Of a DNA stretch of 64,000 nt, positions 21,801 through 34,854 are shown in pieces (the stretch's first letter is position 1; each line of letters opens with the position of its first letter). The notes beneath the pieces are model-generated. The model saw only the letters and a program-made list of their open reading frames with translations, searched no databases and had not been told where the DNA came from. The position numbers were made by a program, and so were the translations under genes. The stretch spans positions 18,209,001 through 18,273,000 of the forward strand of contig NC_088102.1 in NCBI RefSeq assembly GCF_036370855.1, in the 5' to 3' direction. The DNA comes from Dromaius novaehollandiae. Taxonomy: Eukaryota; Chordata; Aves; Casuariiformes; Dromaiidae.

Positions 21801-24800
21801 TTAATAGACTTAAACTATAAAGATGTATTACATTATTTCTTTCTTGCTGGTTTTTGGACCCCATCAAGGAGTCGGGTGCACCAGGACAGCGTTGCAGTGT
21901 CTGCATTCAGGGCTGACTATGGGGTCTGAGGTGTGAACAAAGTAGGCCACTGTGGAGGGCAGCAGACGGCTGGGGACAGTGCGGTGGCTGTTGTCCTGGA
22001 GGCAGGAGCAGCCTAGCACTGCGTTCATGGGGCAGCACAAATTCAGTTTTGCTCAGCTTGGTGCAGAGTCTTGAGCTGCACTGCCTGGTTTGCAAACATG
22101 GGGAGGCATGTTCCCACAGGAACTGAAAAGCGATGAGATAAGGCTGTTTCTGCTGTCCCATTTTATTCACACAGATTTCACAACCATATTTGAGGTCACA
22201 TTTGATATGTAGACAAACGCCAAAGCAGATTTTGAGATTTCCCAAGAGCCATACTAAATTCTTGGTCCTGTTTCCTTTTCCCTTCCCCAGCCCCACAAGC
22301 CTTCACATACTGCTGTGAAGTGTTTAGTAGGAAAAATTTGGTTGCTCTCTGCTCCAAACAGCTCTGCTTTGATAAATGCAGCAGGATTGATCTGCGCTGT
22401 GCATCCCTTAACTGAGTTATGATGTATAATCCTCCCTGGAACAGAACATTTACATTCCACTGACCTAGTTGAAAAAAGGCATTAATTTTAATTTATGTAA
22501 AATTCTCCCAATAAAAGAGTGAGAGGAGAGAGGCAATGTCTTCTTTGCAGTCTCTGCCTGCTTGGAGCTAGAAGTGAAGTCCAACTTTTTAATCAGGATT
22601 TTCAAAAATGGTGAAGCATTTCAATGGGTAGGTTCTTCATGTAAATCCAGATAAAGCTTTATCACCTCTCTCTTTAGCTTACTGGAGTCATGAATAGAAA
22701 ACATGGCATCAAGCTGTCTCCTCCCTAGGTCAGGTGCCCATCCCACCCCTGCCCCTCTCAGACTGTTGGAGCAGTGGCACCTGGGCATTCAGGTACACGA
22801 GGGAAAGCAAAGGTTCTGCTCAGCCTCCTCACTTCACCTCCACTTTCCACACCTCTGATCCCATCAGTCAGGGAGGGGCAACTTTGTTGCTGAAGGGAGT
22901 GGGCTAATGGGGCATCTTCCTAAAACTGCTGGCTTGGAGACCCCAGAGAGCATGGCTAGCTCACAGCCCTGCTCTGGACTTAGCTGGGCCCCAACACTGC
23001 AGTGCCCTTGAGAGGCGAAGGGCCATTAATGTTTGTGAGAGTTGCTTGTATAGCCCAAATTTTGACCTTAGCATCACTTCATCTGTCTTGGCAAGGCAAA
23101 CACAGCATGTACAATTTTCAGCACTGAAAATCAGTTGGAAAGATATCTTAATGTTAAAATTCCCTTTAAGGAGAATTACTTGTGGGGTCTAAAGCCAGCA
23201 GTATTGTTCCATGTGCCTGGCCCTGTTTCCACACCAGAGGCTGTCAGAGCGAGGAAGTGGTGGGAGAGATCACTGTATGCTCTGCAGGCTGTTTAGCTGG
23301 TACCAACATTACTATAGGCAGTGGGAAAAGTGTAGCCAGCCAACTCAGGAGCTTTCAGTACCTAACTGGCCTGGGATCAAGGGAGCTTGAAGAAGTCTGA
23401 GTCATCTTTTCCTTCGTTACTTGATTCCTTCATAAAAAGTAAACTTGGTAGAGGTAAGCACAGAGTCCTTCATCTATCAAATCCAGCCCACCTTGCTTCT
23501 GCAGGCAGGTCGCCTGCAGCAGAGGGGGTTCCCCTTTCCTTGTCAGGGAAGGAGTGCTGGAAGCCTGAGCAACACGAGATCCACCAGCGTGAAGCCTGAA
23601 TGCGAACATAAATGAGCAGTTCAGAAACGCACTGATTCAGGATCCAGACTTTGCCATGAGCCCTTATCCTGTAGCAGAAATACTAAACATAGGTTATTGC
23701 TCACACATGGTTCCCTGCATTCAGGGACCTTTCTCTTGTTCAGAAACATTTCTGTTATAACTCCAGGATCAAGGAAAAACTTCCCATACAGGTGCAAGTA
23801 ATCATCCGTGACTAATGGAGATTCCCCGGGGGTGAATCCGATCCTGATGTGTGGCTGATGGGACAGAGCTTTCAAGAGGGCACTGCCTGTCTCTCTTGGG
23901 ACATGACATTTTTATTTTTTGCTGTTATCTTTAGTTTACAATGAAGTCCATTTCAGACCAATAGTATGCTCACTACACATGGAAATGAGATGGTGTGTTC
24001 TCAGTGAGGATCTGAATTTGCTTATGTACAGCAGTTTCAGGAACACGTTCGTATTGCTGAAGGGCAGTCCCCACACTAGCCTGCAGCTGCTCAGAGAGAT
24101 ACAGTATCATAAAATGCAGACAGCAATTTGTGGCAAAAGAAAAAGCTTTTTTCCAGCCAAAAAGCAGTCATTTTGTACTCCTTCTAATATAAATGTCTCC
24201 TTCACAACATAAAAAAGCTACTACAGAAAGAAACTTTTCCCCATTTTCTAATAAATGGATACCAGCAACATAAGAGGTACAATATCAGTCAGGTATAAAT
24301 AATGTAAGGAAGGGAAAGTAGGAGGATTATTGTCCATAGAAGGAAGTACCCCATCAGCTCTGTTTCCAAAGATTTATTTGGTAGTGAAACTGGCAATAAT
24401 CATTCCAAACATTAGAACCCAATCATCAGCTTTTCAGGCCTTGATAACTCATAAGCTGTCAGATCTCCTTCCAAACACATGTGCACCCTCACAAACTTGT
24501 CTTTTTCTGCAGCTAGACTTTGGCAGTCTTGAAACAAATATTTCAAGAGAGAGAAATGGGTATGCAGTGATACCGCTTTCTCTAAAGAAAAAGAAAAGAG
24601 AAATAAATGAGTAACATCAATGAACCAACATGCGTCTCTCTGTACCATTTAAGATTTGGAGGACGCTGGCAGAACGGAGGGAAACTCTCCACCAATCATT
24701 CTTCCAGATGTGGAAACCCACAGAGTGGTCACTAGCATGAGTAGCCAGGACTCAGTAAAGCCAGTCCGTAAGCACAAATTTTCTTTAATAGAACCTTAAT

Positions 24801-27800
24801 TTTTCATGGAAATTCTCATGATCTTCAGAAGTCTGATTTACATATAGTTTGTTATTGTTATTAATCCTTTTTGTTTTCAGAATTAATACCATGCTAAAGA
24901 CTATCATTCTGCAATGTCACTCTAAGAACAGAGTTGACATGAAATGATTTCTGACAGAGAAGATTCCCTCTTCTAGTAGTTTGAATGCACCTGATGTTTC
25001 ATGCAATCTAGTGCCATAGTGCATCCAGATGCAAGCTAGGAAAAGCAACACAGGTATCTGCATCCCACCTCTGTCATGAGGTAGAATTGCTTCAAATGGT
25101 CATGGTGCCATGGGGACCAGATCCTGTTCCCAGTGCAGAGTCTCTACCAGTGCTAAAAATTCAGCAGACCAAACTGGGAATGATGCTACCTGTGTATTGA
25201 CAAGTGATAGAGCTATCATGAGGTTGGCAAAGCTTATTGTAACAGCTGAATTGGCTTATAAGCATGGTGTGATCCTAGAACATCTAGGAATAAAAGTACT
25301 TCCTGTACAACTTTTGTTCAGCTTTTGTGGGCCACCTTTAGGACAAACTCCAGTTGAATATTACCAAGGATTTCTGACATGGTACTCTAGCTGACTTGAT
25401 GTAGATAAATTAGTCTCTCCCTTCTCTTCTTTTTATTCATTTAGTTCATATTTATGAAAGCACACTAGTCAGAAATTCCTTGAGACTATAATAAAGCTCC
25501 TTTTGTTTCTGAGAATTATTCGTTTCCATTAATTACATGGTTATGATTTCCTCGATGATTGGTGTAACCCATATTCCAGTCATTGGGTTAATTCATTTTG
25601 TGTCAGTTCAGCTGGGTCACATTGTGGCATTTGCGCTTCTTGATTGGGTGAATGAAACCCTTCGAATGGGATGTAGCAAGTAATGAATACCCCATTCATG
25701 CATTAGAGTAATTCTTGGTTTTGTGTGTGACTGGCTACGCAAACAAGATTACATCCACACCAGTGCAGCTAGCCACCACGAGGTGAATGCAGTGTGCCAG
25801 CTGCACAGGGAATAAGTGGGGTTTGAAAATGTCATTGCAGGCCTGCTCAAAATGCTCTAAATAAACACTCCCCATTTAAAAAGATTTTCTAGGAAAAAAA
25901 GTGCCCCTGCAAAATGCTCGGCACTATTGTCTGCTTTTTATTTGACAGTGACTTTTTGAAACCTTTTAATCACATATTCTCACCACTGCAATTAATCTAA
26001 CCTTGCTATCTGAACTCCTTTTCCAGAAATAGCTGTTAGCAAAAAAATGAGTAAAAGTAAAGGAAAACACACACATATGCTGATCCAGTAAAATTAAACA
26101 AATACAGAAGGTTGGGTTTTTTGTAAAATTGCTTTCGTGTTTTAATGCATCAGCATGCTCATCAACCACTCAGCATTATTTTTGCAACTGTAGTACACAG
26201 AAGCCTTAACATACCAGGACCTCATTGTCTTTTGCTTTAGCCTTCTGTGTGGGGTGAGCTTCAGTCATGAAAATCTGTTTCTCTGACAGTCATAAAAGGA
26301 GAAAAGTTTCCTACAAGTATGTGAAGTAGTAACTAGCGTAGGGATCAGTAACAGGGATGAATCCAGCAGCTTTTGGGGGTTTACACAAATATTTACAAAT
26401 TCTGCTTGCAGTGTGCAAGCAGATCTAATCACCAGTACAAAAGGCATATCAGCCTGGTGTTTAGAAACCGGAGTGAGCATTATGACTCTGAATGCCTGTT
26501 GGCTCTGGAGTGATTGCTTGGTAGGGGGAATATTGATTTGTAGGCAGAAGATTTAGACAATGCTTTTCCAAGGAGGCTCATAAGAAAAATAATTTCTGAT
26601 TGCTGTCTATTTTGCATGAAAGAACACTATGCTTTGTTTACTTGCATCTTGCATCGGAAACTGAATAGCTTTCCCTGAGAAGCAGCATTTGCCACTCGTC
26701 ACACTGTTATGCTTGAGGCAGATGGAAGCAAGACAGAAGTCTGCAGGAAAGAAAAGGCTATTTATTTTGTTGGTGCAACTGATACAGTTAGAAAAGCAGA
26801 TAAGCTTTTGGACACACAGATCATTCTTCAGGTCTGAAACAAACATCAGACTTCACACTAAGTTTAATTTAGTTATGATAATTAATTAAACAACTCTGCT
26901 GACTGATTGTGAGAGAAGGACAGTTGGTGTTGGTGGGACAGTTGGATGGAGCAAGAGGACACATGATAAAGTCCTGCAGCAGGAAGTGTAACCACTGCCA
27001 CCTCAGTAGCTCTGTCAGGGAGAGAGAGGAAATTACAATATATGACAAAGCTGATGTCTTTGCTGAGTTGGTAATGTTTGTCATCCAGTACAGCTGTGAA
27101 TTTGTGAGGCAGATGAACTAAGCTGTTGCATACACATTATCTACTAGTAAAGAGAAAAATGGGCCAGATCCTTAGCAGTTTTATATCAAGCAGATTATAT
27201 TAAGTTCATCTGGTTAATGAAATACATTCAAGCTCTCTGACATGTCTCATGCTCTGAGATGTTTATTCAAAACAAGGTTGTGGGCCAAAATTAAAGTTGA
27301 GTGGGATTATATGTGATTTAGTTAGGAGCTTACTATAAGAATAAATACAATAAGCCTCCAGTGACTACAGCTGTCTGTCCGTGTGTCTCAGGCCCTTCAG
27401 TGCTGGTAACCATTAGCAAGTCTCCTTCAGCTCAGGGTGAGCTACCACAAAAACTTCAACTCCTCTGTGCCAGAGTGCCAGCATCCCTCCTCCTGATCCC
27501 CTTCCACTATCTTCTACCAGTGCTACTTTCTTTATGGGTCCTTCTTGTCTTTTTATTTGCCTCTGTCATAGATTAATATTATTTTCATCATTATCTTGCT
27601 AACAGCTTTTATTTAGAGGTAGAGAAAAGTAAGCTCTTTCACCCATATGTTTATCTTGTTAATGGGAATTATCTGAATAGAAAATGAGCACAAGCAACAC
27701 TCATTTACCATGAAAAAAGCAAGCTGGAAAGTGTCAGAGAGATGCAATGAATGAACTTCTCTGGCTAATGGCTGACTGGCCTTGTTATTAATATAGATAT

Positions 27801-30800
27801 AATGATGTTAAGCTTCTCTATTAAGTCAGCAGACCCAGGCTATTGGTTACACTTCATTTCTAAGAAACAGGCTCATTTTTCAATTATATTGTAATTCCAG
27901 TGTCTTTAAGTGCCTGGAAAATGCAAGAAGTTCAAGGACATCTTACTGGGGATGCTGCAAACTTTCACTCAGACAAAAAATTCAGTTCAGAAGAACCAGC
28001 GATGCTGGCGTGTAATTCACTTCTTCCCTGGTCCCAGGTGAAAGGAATAAAGTCATTACATGCATGCAGTTTGGGAACCAAAGCTGACAGTAGATAAAAC
28101 CAAAGGTAAGTGAAGATCATGCTGAGGCTACAACTAAAGATCTCTGCATAAGTTCTCTTCTGGAGCCCTCTACACACTGGGTTACTTGAGCATGGTCAGC
28201 CGTCACATTTTGGTGTGCAGCTGCAATCTGGGAGTGCCTGATGGGGTGAGAAGGAAGGGTGCTAAAGCATCTTTTTCCTTTCCTCAGGCCTCCATGCCCC
28301 GGTGTGAGCACCGTGTCCAGTTTCAGTTCCTGGGGGCACACGTTGCCTGATGCTGTCCACCCAAGAGGAGCAGGGCGGCAGCAGCAGTCGCATGTCCCAA
28401 GTACTGGGAAATAGACATACCCCAAGGGTGGCGTTGGACAGTGACGAAAGCAAAATACAGCCCGTACTGTTAATATCTAGATTGCTATGTAAAGACACAC
28501 TGTACGCATCTAAGCACCCAGCCTTGCCCACGTCTCGGCAGTGCACAACACCTTCCCCTGCTGTGCGTGCGGTTCTGGGGGAGGTGGCTTTCAAACGCAG
28601 CCAACCTGCCTTGTGAGGGCCCTTCAAGAGGAAAGCAGAGTCTTCGTCCCTCTGCCTACTTGTCTTCATCTATTCAGTTTAATATGTTCTGATGCCTAGG
28701 AGCTGGGAGTCCCAGGGGCTCGAGTACACTGTATTCTCATGTCTGGAAACCTTGTGTGAAGGAAAGAGTTAATGGTTCCCCCAGCGGGTGAAGCGTGAAA
28801 GCGGAGGGAACAGCTGGCTCTGACTTAGGCGGCACAGGCAAATGTAACAGTGGTTGGCAGGCGGAGAGCGTTTCCCTTGCCAGCACCCTCCCTTAGCCAT
28901 TGCTTGGGGGCACCCGGCCACACATGAAGCCTTGCTGGGATTCCTCAGTCCTCTTGGACACACGTATTATGGGAGCATTAAGGGACGCTCTCCCCTCGCT
29001 GGCTTAGGAACTCTGCAGATCCGCAAAGCCATTGCCTTAATCTCATTTAATTTCAGTAGCTGTAGCTCCCCAAGTACTTTAACTTTTTTCTCACAGCTAA
29101 AACCTAGGCCACCTTAGACTGCCACAAACCTCTTAGGTAGCTTTGGGGTCCTAGTGTCTAGAGTAACCACCAGAAAAGACTTCTGCCTTTCCTGACCCCT
29201 GTGATACCAGTTCTCCTCTTCATCATGCAGCAAAAGTGATGTCCCATCCTGCTGCCCTTTGCCTACTCTGGAGATCTTCCATCTGGTAGAGCTGAAATAC
29301 TTACAAAGGTGCCCTCATCGTGCATTGTCCATACTCTTGAGCAAGAGATCTCTGTTGTTATCTGATTATCTGATTCAAGCCAGGCTAAAGTAAAAAGCAA
29401 ATAATTTATTCATGGCTGCAAAATAAACAACAAAATTACGATGCTTGCAAAAGATGTAGGTGAAGAAGACAGAGAAAAACTTTACCTAATTTACTTTCGC
29501 TAAGATTAAATCAAGGTCTCTTTCTCTTGTATCGGTCTAGAGATATCAATCTCTAGTATCTTTTGCCCTGCTAGATGACATTATGAGTTGGTATCCTTAT
29601 AGCTGTTTTCCACCTGAGACTGAGCCCTGTGGCAGCCGTTTCTATGCACACTGTAGCTGTGTTCAGGGACGAACACAGGCCTCTTGGCCAAGATTTGCAC
29701 CAGTGTTGCAGTTTGGCTTCAGCCTCATTGACAGAAATGTGTGGCTGCCACCTGTCCCCACGTCAGAGCTTAGCACTCCAAGGAGGTTGCCCAGCCTGTG
29801 AGCATGGGCTGTTTCCAGTCGGGAAGGTAACGCTCTCCAGGACCCTGTAGCATATACTTCAGTCGAGGATCCCTGCTGTTTGAGAGAAAAGGCCCAGGTG
29901 TGCTGGGACAGCAGAGAAACTGCTTACCCTTCGTACGTGGGGACAACTGTGCGAGAGCAGTTAGTCCATGTGAAATTCAGATCCTTGTCATGCTGCCAAG
30001 GTCAGAGAGACTTGCTTGGCTCTCTTGGGCTGAGTCAGTGATGGTCAGTCCAATGAAAGTTTCCTTGGGGCACTGCTAAGTGCTGCACCCAGTCTTTGCA
30101 AAATATAAAATAATATTAATAACATGTGAGGAGCCAATCTCATGTTGACAAGCAGTTTCCTTTGTTGAGGCAGATCCACTGATTCTTCTGCTCATAAGGA
30201 CTCCTGTAAATGCCTGCATACCACTCGCTCCTCCAAGACAGGTGCTAGCCCCTGAGAGGGGGGAGGCTGATTTTGCCTCCTAGCCAGGAAACGTTGAAGT
30301 ACTGCTTCCCGGTTCTCACCAGGATAAATCCTCTTCTTAGAGCCCTGCCCGAGATGCTGAGCTCTGCTGCTGAGCACTAGGGAGTAACGCCACAGTAATA
30401 GCAAATGGTCCTGTGGTAATGGAAAAAGCGTGGGGAAAGGGACAGGGCTGCTCTCCCCAGTCCTCAGAGCCTCTGAGAGTCAGAGGAGCAGAAGAAAAGA
30501 AGTTACATCTCCAGAGTTCGACCTCAGGTCCACAAGCAGGCTGTATACTCACACTTTACCCCCGTCTGTCCAGGATAGCCATGAGCTTTCCAAAGATAAA
30601 GCTGTGCTTACTCCCATTCAGTCCAGGAGGAAGAGGCTGAACTTTGAGAAACTGCTGGATGAGTCACAGGTTTAAACCTGAAATTGATCCAGTTGCACAG
30701 TGTGTCCATCAAGTACTTATTCTTTGCAAACATTCACTGCAAGTAGAAAATTAAATATCAGCTCTAAAATATTAGAGAGATCCAAGTGGAGGGTCCTGGT

Positions 30801-33800
30801 GACCCGTGACTGCTGATCAGACAGAGGAAGTTCAAATTCGCTCTCCAGTTCTCCCTTATGCCACATCACTCCAGGGAGACAGCTCGGCTCCCAGCAGCAC
30901 AGCAGTAATGACTCACTGCTCGCGTTGCGGTCAGGGACAGAGCCTGTGACACAGGCTATATTCTCGTGTTTCTTGGGCGTTCATCTCTGCTGACTTGCAC
31001 TACGCAACGGACATGAGCAGTCCTTCGCCTGGGGTCTGGCTCCATGGGGCTTCTTCTGATATGAAACCTGGTCACTGGCAGCAGAATCTGTTGATCAGCT
31101 GCTGAATCTCCCCATTCCTGCGTGTGTGTGTGTGTTCGTGCGCAAGACAGAGAGAGAATGCTGAACATCTCTGGCACTCCCAAAGCAAAGTGCTGCAGAG
31201 AACAGCCAGTGACATTTCCCCTTCCTGATTAGAAAGAAGAAGCCTTTTGAATTTGAGAGTGACAGATATCCATGACCTTTTCCTCTTAGAACTGGAGGAC
31301 GGACTTCAAAATGCTCTCCACCTGCATCTGGGGACACTCAGAGAGCTGAGCTGCTCTTGGAAACTGGACTTGAAAGGATTTCACTTCCAGTGAACTTGGT
31401 TCAGGATCAAGAACTTCTCCTGCCAAGGAACGGGAAGTTGGGAATTTGCTTATTCAGTGTCAAAAAGGATAGGTAAAGAACCACAGGGCAGTGAGGGATA
31501 TGGGCCAGGGGCTTCTGGGGCTCCCCGAAGTGCGGCTCAGTCACAGCAGGAGGGATGGCCGGGCAGCAAGGAAGAGCATTGCTCAGGCACCTCATGAGGA
31601 GGTGCTTCATGCCGGCGTGGAGTTTTTTGCCTCCAAGCACGCCTTGTGCTAACTTTTTGTAGTGGGATATGTTTCACCCACTGGGAAGGCTGGAGACTCA
31701 GTTCTGTGGATGGTTTATCTCACTGCTGGACTAAAACCCCCATAGCTGCCACAAGGGTTTGGAAAGCTGAAGCCACATTTTGCAGATTCAGCAAACTGTT
31801 GCTGTCTGCAAACTGTGCCCTGCATGAGACTGGGAAGGAATCTGACTGTTCAGTGCAGAAAATTAAGGTGCTTCTTTAGCACAGACAAAAAAGCAGAGGA
31901 AGATATAAATTATCTCTGTGCAAAAACTTAGAAAGACAATATGCACAACTAAAGAAGGGTGTGAGTATGTTTTAATCACAACTACAGGGCTCTTTCCTAG
32001 TTTCCTGCGTAAATAACTAACATATCTGACAGACTGTGGTCTGATTCTGGTTCCCTGTAGTAGATAGTAATGCCAGGACCATTGCCTGCAGCCTTATCAA
32101 AATCACAGTGAGAAAAAATGCTCCATTAATTTGGGGGAATGACATTAAAAAAATCACAAACAGAGAGTCAGGCAAGATGATCGTAGCAATCTTATGATCA
32201 TAGTGAACCTTTCAAGACTCAAAATTATGATGCTATAGAAAGGTTTTTATTTTCTGGGCAACATAAAAATGTCTGCCCATTGCTACAATTTATTATTATA
32301 ATTATTATCATTAATATTAAAGAGGTTGTAGGAGTAAGCCTAAAAACAAGACATAGTTTTTTTTTTTTTTTTTTTCTAGTCTACAGGTTGTATTGGAAGT
32401 CCCGAGAAGAATTACAGACCTGCATTTGAGAGTTAAATTAGGCTGAAGATTTGGTTTTGGCCTTTTTTAATGTACCTCCTTTTGTGTGGATGTACTTTAT
32501 AAGCTAGGGCTCTGCAGCTATAAGTAGGCACTGTGAAAAATCTACCAAAGAAACTTTCTTAAATACATGCATTAGAAACTAGTCCCGAGGCTCGTCTGAG
32601 ACTGTTGTACCTACTTAGGCAGTGTTTGAAGAGCTTTCAGATCATAATGTATTCATGCACCCTACTTCATCTAAATACATGGCGACTCCATTTTTCAGTG
32701 CATAATCTTGAGCTCTCGCATTTCATTTTGCATATCAAACAGGGAGGTATTTGGGATCAGTCTTATTCTGTTTACACTGCCATTGCAAGAGAATAGCAAC
32801 TTCCACTTTAATAAACTCGCACAAGGGTGACACCTCCAAATGGTGCATGAGCAGCATCCAAGGGAATAACCCCGGGACACACAGGGTAAGGATGACTGCC
32901 ACGCCGATCCAGCTTGTGCGGGGAGCACGGCAGAGGGGCAGGTGCTCCTCGGACTGCGAGTGCTTACTCCGGGCCCCTCTCCTCTGGCTGCTCTGCAGCT
33001 CTCCGCAGGTCTCTGCCAGGTGCCAGGGCAGGGGGGACGTTCTTGGCTGCATCTCTCATGCCCTTCATTCACCCAGCCATCCACCTGTCAATCTCACAAA
33101 AACAGAGAAATGGGTGACAGACAGATTAGTCCATTAGTCCCATAATGAAAGGGCTCATCTTCAGAACACTGGGGAAAATGACTTTTTCAGTCTTGGAGGG
33201 GTATGTATCGATACATGCATTAGTCACTGAGGTTCACTGCAAATAATGGCTCTTATTTCCAGTGAGCTTCCCATCTGACTGTTTTTTATGCAAATACATC
33301 TCTTTTGGCTCCATCACCTTCTTGTCTAAGAGGTAGACCCTAACACGCCCCCAAAAGCCTTTGGGTGCACGCTATTCCCTCAGTTGAGTGGCTGAGCAGC
33401 TAGGAAACTGTCCCTGCATTAGAAGAGGATCCTTATATGATTGCAGAAAATTACAAACTGTACACAGATTCTTTCTCTGTATTACCACTTACTCCATCTA
33501 TTTTTATCTGTGTATCTTGATATCCATATCTATATCTGTAGATCATACAAGGGTCTGAACACTTTAAAAAACCAAATCCTACCAAATCTCCCCAAAGAAC
33601 CAGTTTCCTCTCCCCCAGTCAATCAGCAAACAAACAGGGCACTGCCTGCTCATAACCTTTATTTTCTAAGTATATTTAGACTGAAGCTTTTAATCACACT
33701 CTGCCTAGCACAAGCATGTCTCCGTGAGCAGGGCAGGGTCTGTGCTCCCTGCTCGCCGCTCGGGGCTCTGCAGCATGCTGGCTGCATGGCTGCTGCTGCG

Positions 33801-34798
33801 GTGGGATGGGTCAGGCGGCACGCGGCTCCCCAAGCGCAGCGGTGGTGGCAATAAGGAGCGCTGGGCCCCGATTGCCTCCATTAGTCTGCTTGGCAGCAAG
33901 ACCAAGGTGCGCTGTGATCCTTACTGAGGCCTCAGTGAGGGGAGTAATCACGACCACCTAAAATGAACCTGGCTCAAAGACCGAGGCAAGTGTTTTGCCC
34001 ACAAGGAAATGGTCCTGCAGTATCCTGGGGCTGCGCAGCTGCTGTCAGTAGCACTAGTTCAAGTAAGGTTGGTTAAGTGAAGAAATAAGAAGCAAGGAGA
34101 ATCTGTCACACACAGAGCACCCATTGCACCCAGCATGCCACCCGGCTCCTCGGCTCAGATCAGACAGCACCCCCCTGGGCACGTCCATCTGGAGAGAGCC
34201 ATGACATGGACCCCACCGTAACTCGGGACACACCATGGCAAGGGAGACGCAGGGGCTGCACTGATGTGTCCCTTCTGCACATACGTGGCCCATTGCCAAT
34301 GAACCATGGCAAGAGGGAGCTGGTGGAAAGGCATGTCCCGCTTGTCCCCTTGCTCCCTTACCTTGAGCTCGGGAAGGTGGATGTGCTGGCATGGCCCATG
34401 CCTTGGCGGCAACCCTATGGTGGATAATCAGTGCAAGAATCTTTAGTGCTCTCTGTTAAAAAAAATTGTGCAAAAGCATATGTTTCTATTCTCAGAGAGC
34501 AGGAACCACGTCTGGCACAAGTGACTGAATTCACTTCAACAGCACCACACTAATCATTTTAATTAGACTCCAACTGATTGGCCGTGACAGTGCCAGGGTG
34601 GAAATGTTTTTTCCATTTGTACTTGCTACAGAAATATACTCAAATATCCATCCATTACTCAGGAAACTCTGGGACCTTACCAAGACAACGGTGTAAACAC
34701 TATAGAGCTGGCTCTCATCCTGTCCCCAGCAGTTTAATGTCACTGTCTTCCCAGGAAGAACTCCTCATCTACTACAGAGCAAATGGGAGGAAAACAGA
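21801..34798. other. Long non-coding interval
   Basis: About 13 kb without a supported gene. It holds a (GT)n tract (31122-31135), a TTA/ATT-rich stretch (32289-32320), a 19-base T-run (32357-32375) and an isolated octamer ATGCAAAT (33288-33295). Open frames are at most about 140 codons and overlap on both strands, as expected by chance. No transposon could be named with confidence. Confidence 0.55.
32357..32375 (+). repeat. Poly-T tract of 19 bases
   Basis: A pure T-run. On the minus strand it is an A19, as in a retroposed tail, but no adjoining processed copy of a gene was recognised. Confidence 0.9.
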
Positions 34799-34854
34799 GA
34801 AAGCCAGTTTTAACTAGATAAATCTAGAAAGCCAGTTTTAACTAGATAAATCTA
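34799..34854 (+). repeat. Perfect tandem duplication of 28 bp
   Basis: GAAAGCCAGTTTTAACTAGA plus ATAAATCTA-type ending occurs twice back to back (34799-34826 and 34827-34854) with no mismatch. Each unit ends in ATCTA, and each junction forms TCTAGA. The lack of divergence suggests a recent slippage or repair duplication, probably variable between individuals. Confidence 0.9.
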
